Shown piece by piece: positions 58,401-64,000 of a stretch of DNA of 64,000 nt. A program made the position numbers and the translations under genes. Below the pieces are notes generated by a model, which searched no databases, was not told the DNA's origin, and worked only from the letters and a program-made list of their open reading frames with translations. The stretch is from Crotophaga sulcirostris (Eukaryota > Chordata > Aves > Cuculiformes > Crotophagidae), in NCBI GenBank assembly GCA_013397455.1, contig VYZB01000211.1:655757-719756 (forward strand), read 5' to 3'. Within the stretch, counting starts at the first letter, position 1, and each line of letters opens with the position of its first letter.

Positions 58401-60744
58401 TGAGTTTTATTAGTTGAAAGCGTAATATCTTATAAGCTGCTGCTGTCAGAACCAGAAAAGGATGTGCTGCAACTCTGATCTTTCCAATGCATATGGACAT
58501 GAGTAAGACTGCTGCTGCAGCCCTACTTTGGCAAGACCCTTACATAAAAACTCTACTGTAAGCATGAGACATCTTATTGAAGGCAAGAGAACTGAAAATC
58601 ATGTTCAAGATTGTACTTTTTACATCAAGAGGTATAACATTTTTTAATAGAATAAAAGTGTTACTTTTAGGTTTGTTTATTACTGCATTTGATAACTGCA
58701 CCTATGCTTAGCTCAGGTAGATCTTCATCCCTGTGTTTAGCAGAGAGTGTTAGGTTTAAACCTAAGACGATTAAATGTTTAAACTGTCCAGAAGAAGTTA
58801 AGGAACTTTGTTATCATTCATGGAGTGCACTCAAAGTTGGTCAAATCTGGTTGCTACTTATTTTCAGGGTAAGTTCCACATTCAAGGTATATAAAAAAAG
58901 AGTTCTAGGTTTGAAAACCTCATTAATTTCCTGTCATCAGGGATTACTTTACAAAGCAAGTTCTACTTTCCTATTTAAACAAATGCTTTTCTGTCTCATT
59001 AGGACAGTATTAAAGAGAATAAAACATCCTCACCATTCATTTTAAGGTGTTAAAAAAGCAATTATTTTTTATGACAAATATCACAGTTTGACTAACAAAT
59101 ACAAGATTATAACGTAGTATTAATAATTTTTTTATCTGAATAATCTAATATGTTTCCCATCTCAATTAACTAGTTTTGATTATTGGAATTATTATTATTA
59201 CTTTTAAAAGTTAATATTTTGAAGTTATGAAAATATATGAGAAATGGAATGGAAGTGGTCACACAAAATAACATACATGTGCGTAGTATGAAATTAACTG
59301 AAAAAAGTCTGTAGAAAACTCAGACAGAAAGAAAATTCCAGTGCAATGACAGTTTCCAGTCAACTCTGTCTGGAGGCTTCCAGTAGAACAACTTAACAAA
59401 ATCCAAAAATCAATACTATAATTCTGAATTCGTTAAAACTGCATGCTTTATTTCTGTATTATTTTACCTTTTGATTATATATGAAAGCTATATTCTAAAC
59501 ATATTACAGGTTGTTTTTTTAAAATATAAATACAATAGGAAAAAATGTTTCAGTCTTTGTTGTCCAGCACCTAGAATTCTGTGGTCTCTTTACTTTCTTC
59601 CAAAATGTACTCACCTATTTCTCTCAATAAAAAAGTCTCTCACAGGACCAATTCTGTTTTCTTTCTTCATTGACATTGTTTTTTCAGTACAGTCTTGGAA
59701 CTTCCATAAAATATAACATTCTTAAAATTAAGCATAACATAGCCAAAAAACTCTACTCATGTTGCCTATGGACATTTTATTTAGAGTGTCTTTTTAATAT
59801 ACTCAGTTTTCTGCTTTTCAAACCTCAGCCCTTCAAACTCTGTCCTTCCCTTTCCTTGTTCTGCTGAGTTTGCATCATTGCCCCAGCCATGCAAGAAAAC
59901 AGAAAGATATGGCTTAATTAGGCTGCAACTTTATTAATTTATCTGGGGACTATCCAGCAGCAATTTTTACAATACAGGTCATAAATTTTTCATTAATTAT
60001 TTTCACTTGCAGGAGGGCTGCCATTGGCTTTTGTTCCCTCTGATAGCAGATCCTCAGCCCTTGGTGGGTGATCCACCACCGTCTTTAAATGATGGTTGGG
60101 AAGGACAAGTCCTCTTCTTGTCACACTAGACTTTGAGAGTCTTGCTTCTAGTACCTACCTCCTTTTGAGGAGACTTTTCATTTTGTCATTTTACTTTTTT
60201 TGAGAAGTAAATAACAGAAGGACTAGGTCAAGTAGTCTAAATTATAACCCCTCCACAGATTAACAAAGTCAGTTAATTGATCTGAGCTCAACTGACCTGC
60301 CAAGCTATCCACAGAGCTTTCTTCCACCTGGATGATTGACTCCCAAAACCTGTGAAGCAGGGCAATGCTCACAAGAGTTAGAACTCTTTTTCTCAGGTAG
60401 TTTACTAAATCAAACGAAGATCCAACTTTTGCATCGTAGATCTCAGCTCAGAATCCCTGCTTTGCTCTTCTTAGTATTCCCAGAACTACTTCCCTTTTTA
60501 AATTTTTACTGGAGGTTATTCAGTATGGATTTGCTTGTCTTATGTTTTAATTGTTGTTAAGAGAGATATTTATTGTTCTGATGCTGCACACACTTGTACA
60601 ATGCTTTGGATGAAAAAGTATTACACAATACTGTAAAATTTAATGCAAAAAAATGTAAATAAACAGAAATGGCAATGGACAAGTTGTGGGGAGAAGCTAT
60701 TATTTATCTAGTGTATAGAGAAAATTCTCAGATGTGTAACATCT
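58401..60744. other. Unique AT-rich non-coding DNA
   Basis: No gene supported. The longest plus-strand frame (58,689-59,045, 118 codons) shows no domain, signal peptide or membrane pattern. Confidence 0.6.
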
Positions 60745-60832
60745 GTAATAAATATATAAAAGTATATAGAAAATAATATTATAATGCATATAATATTATG
60801 TATAATAATATATAAAGTATATAAAACATAAA
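60745..60832. repeat. AT-rich low-complexity tract
   Basis: About 88 bases of ATATAAA, AATATTATAAT and TATAAAGTATAT words. Likely degenerated (TA)n. Confidence 0.85.
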
Positions 60833-63485
60833 CATGGTTTTTTGTATACCTGCCTTTAAGAGTTTGCAAGCTGCACATGTGGAAGCTGCTAACAGAGGGG
60901 AAGAAATAACAAACACATGGCTGGGAAGAGGTAAGAAGTGCTCCTGAACTTTGATTCTGCTCTCTGCTGATACTTTCTCTGTGTATGGCTTGCTGCTCTA
61001 ACTGAACATGAAAATGTAAAGCATAATCTTGTAAAACAGGTAAGTCTTATACTGCAAGATCTAGCGTATGCTTGATCCATTATAACTGTACAAGTAAGAG
61101 ATAGAAACACTGAAGCATGGAACTATTTTAACATACCATAGAAAATATTTTAAAATTCAGGGGCCATAATCACTTTATTATTGCAAATAGGGGTTTTTTT
61201 TCAGTTTTTCATAGTGATCCATGGTGAAACCATTTTCAATGTGATTTCAACCTGAGCTAAAAATGTGTAGCAGACACTTCCTAGGATTTGCCAGAGATCA
61301 TAGATGATGTCCAAAGTAGATTCACAGTCTTGTGTTTAAAGTAACTGTTGGTGGTTATAATGGATGATGGTCTTTTCAATGTGCAATAAAACTAAGAATG
61401 CAATTAATCCAATGTGTTGTAAAAAATGTACAGAGTTAAAACCAGGCAGTAATAATCTAGGTTTCTAATATCCAGCACCCTAAGCAGATTTTCCTTCTTA
61501 AGTGGATTGCAACTGGTACTCATGCACCTCAGTGACCTACTGATTTTTGACTTTGCTTCTAGAGGTATATACACAGAACAATGCCAATAGGAAGAAAAAC
61601 ACCCTTAGGAAGTCAGTTCCAAACCACAGGCAGCACACAAGATATTTTTGCAGTGCTGCTTACAATTTTTATGTTGTCATCTGGTAATAAATATTACTTT
61701 TTCTGAGAGAAAGAATAACAGTGAAGTACTAAATAAGCTGGGTTCCTTAAAAGACTTAAAGCTATTACATGTTCTAGAGGATATTTGTAGATCTAAGTCT
61801 TCTGATCATGAATGTCGCTTGCTGCTGCCCAGTGTTCTAGTGAGCTGCCAAAAGGTAGCGAGGGTGAGGAGGTTTTTGCTGTAGGAAGAGTATAGAAATA
61901 AAAGTAAAAACAAAGCACATGTCATTTTTAAATGATGGTACATTTAGAATGACATTGAATTTTAAAGTCAGGGTGGGTACAGGATGGGTCTCAAGAGGTG
62001 CTAGATCAGTTGGCCTGTTCTTATTCTTTCTGTTCTTAAGGCAGGAGGACATTAATGAGTGTGGAAAGTAAATGGATAGCAGAAAAAAATAAAAAAGAAA
62101 GAGGAAAAGTGTATAAAAGAGAAAGAACAAAAACTAAAACCAAGGAAAAGATAAAGAAATAGAAGAAAAAATCTTGTTTGGAAAGGAAGGACTGTGGCAT
62201 TCTTGTTTAATTATCAGTGGATACACAGGATAGAGTAAAGAGTTCTATTTCAAAACTGTGACTTAATGACAAGTTGATGTGTAATATTTTGCCTGAAGAC
62301 CCAGACAACATCATTAAGAGAGAGACAAGTAAATTGTAGGTAAGAAATAAAAATATATGTTTCCGCACCTCTGACATAACTGTAAAAGTTAAAAGGCTAC
62401 TGATAAATTAGAGACAAATGACTATTGTTCTGGCAAAATAAGGTAACTTAATTCATTTTTTGATAACAACATTGCCAGCTTTTGCAATTTTATTATTAGA
62501 CACATGATATTTGATGCTTTTCTTAAAGACCTAGCTCCTAGATTTATACTAACTAGGAGGCTATTAACTTTCATAAAAATATCATTTTTCTGGTGGTGAT
62601 ATATAAGCAGAAAAAAATTAGAGCATTTCCTAAAAGAGTGAAAGATAGAAGTCAAACGAGGAGAACCCCACTAAAGTTATTAAAAACTCCCGACCCAAAC
62701 CTATGAATTCTGGAAGTCTTACTCATGATTTCTGAATATTTGGCAACACCATATTAACTATAATTAAGTTAGAGATTTATTAGGTAATAAAAACAGCAAA
62801 GCTGATAAGCGTCTGCACTGAAAAAAGCAGAACATGCTGAAAATCAGCCAAAGAAAGTGAAATTCCAAAAGCTTTCAGTTTGCAATGGAAACTTTTGGGG
62901 TTTTTGTTGCTTTCAACAAATGATTCTGCATAGTTTTCCATCAGAAAAAGTCTGACTAATTTTAAAAACTACTTTTCAGAATCTGACTTGTTCCACTGGC
63001 AACAAACCCAACCTCTTATCATAATTTTTACCTCTTAGGGATCCAGGTGTATTGTTGAATTCCTGTCCATCGCTTTTTTAATTTTCTCAGACTTCAGTGA
63101 TTTGACCCTATTCAAGTGCATAAGACCATACTGCTAGTAAGATGACTTGAGTAGACAGCTCTAGTTCATCTGTACTCAGTTAGTACTCAAACCCCCATCA
63201 TTTACCTTTATCTCAAACACTCTCTGTTAAGAGACAATCACTGAAATAATATGCCATACGAACCAACTCTGCTTCCCGCAACATAGTGCATCCCAGAGAT
63301 GGACATGTGAATTGTTATTCAAATGCTGTGCAAGTTACAAAGAAGTCCATCCACATTACTTTGACAAAGGAATACAAACCCTGGAAGCAGACTATATTAA
63401 GTCAAATGATAAATCAAATATGACCTCAATAGTGTGGGCAGCTCTACCATTTCCAAGAAAGAATGATGACTAACTAACTTTTTAA
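60833..63485. other. Unique AT-rich non-coding DNA
   Basis: No gene supported. A purine-rich patch at 62,080-62,170 underlies the Phe/Leu-rich minus-strand frame at 61,837-62,130. Confidence 0.6.
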
Positions 63486-64000
63486 CGTGAAAATCCTCAA
63501 GGAAATTCCCAGATTCCTACCTTCCAAATGGACATTTTTCCTGCAGCTACACCTACTGCAGTTTTTTGAGGTAAAGTCATTTCTTCTTCTGCTAAAATAT
63601 TCTATTTATACTGACCATATACTACTACACCACCAGCTGAGTGTCCAGATCTTAATTACGACGGCAATACTCCACAGCCTCACCACATCCACTTTTGCTG
63701 TAGCAATATCATAGCTTTTCCTTAACACCTGATGTTGAATATGATGGGCACAGTGCAAATAGTCCATCAGGTCTACCTGTCTCCCAGTGCCTGAAAGCCC
63801 TATTAGATTTGAACCTGGCAAATCTGGTAATTCCAAGATCAGAAACTCCAACCTGACCAAAAATGTCATCATCAAATTTGGGCAGCCTAGTCAGAACTCC
63901 AGTGCCATAGTCTGTTGAAGTAATGCTATATTGCTGAGAAGAAGCTCCAAATCCCAAATAACAGTCATATATTCTATATAGAACAATCTGTATATTCTAG
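63486..64000 (-). other. Unassigned coding-like block at the window edge
   Basis: The minus strand has two overlapping frames of 82 and 89 codons (63,709-63,957 and 63,606-63,875). Their peptides are not low-complexity: PKFDDDIFGQVGVSDLGI in one; DYLHCAHHIQHQVLRK and SYDIATAKVDVVRL in the other. Composition is less AT-rich than the flanks. If one frame shift is allowed near 63,770-63,850, a single product of roughly 110-120 codons could be proposed. I do not recognise the family. It could be a retro-pseudogene, a piece of an unlisted mobile element, or chance. Confidence 0.3.

Noticed and set aside
58689..59045. 118-codon plus-strand ORF
   Set aside because: No recognisable domain, signal or repeat; ordinary chance length in 64 kb of DNA on six frames.
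1..64000. CRISPR arrays, bacterial operons, riboswitches, phage or plasmid genes
   Set aside because: The sequence is avian nuclear DNA. No regularly spaced repeats of CRISPR type and no prokaryotic gene density were seen.

Overview
The window is nuclear DNA from a bird. The evidence is fourteen pieces of the avian CR1 LINE, most recognisable by the CR1 3' terminus (tandem ATTCTATG-type octamers) joined to the end of the ORF2 C-terminal region. The background is AT-rich, CpG-poor and intron- or desert-like. I found no protein-coding exon, tRNA, rRNA or other RNA gene that I can support. Open frames are short, mostly under 100 codons. The longer ones are explained by CR1 sequence, low-complexity tracts or chance, so the window is either intergenic or lies inside a very large intron.  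Layout: 1-10.3 kb is unique AT-rich DNA with several very old repeats: two to three decayed CR1/L3-like reverse-transcriptase fragments (about 2.4, 4.2-4.5 and 7.2-7.4 kb), one CR1 piece (3.3 kb) and MIR-like fragments (8.1 and 8.5 kb). 10.3-31.4 kb holds four CR1 3' ends (10.3, 17.9, 20.4 and 27.4 kb), a purine microsatellite (14.9 kb) and further MIR-like relics (22.7, 23.9 and 24.3 kb). 31.4-35.1 kb has a well preserved CR1 3' end, an A/C-rich satellite-like tract, an LTR-like block that I cannot confirm, and two more CR1 ends. 38.9-41.35 kb is a retrotransposon cluster: a minus-strand CR1 RT fragment, a plus-strand CR1 ORF2 fragment that contains a perfect 48-bp palindrome, and a minus-strand CR1 3' end. 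41.35-55 kb is mostly unique DNA with one CR1 (46.3 kb) and a 102-base assembly gap (54,368-54,469) that starts in a purine tract. 55.1-55.7 kb is a CR1 copy with an internal deletion. 55.7-64 kb is unique AT-rich DNA, with an unexplained coding-like block at the right edge.  No genes here work together as a system, and I saw no sign of an undescribed one. The points most worth a second look are the snap-back palindrome inside the CR1 ORF2 (40,546-40,593), the internally deleted CR1 at 55.6 kb, the open CR1 ORF2 C-terminal frame at 31.4-31.9 kb, several AT-rich blocks that read like conserved non-coding elements (14.0, 28.9, 53.1 and 57.6 kb), and the block at 63.5-64 kb. All repeat-family names come from recalled consensus features, not from a database search.
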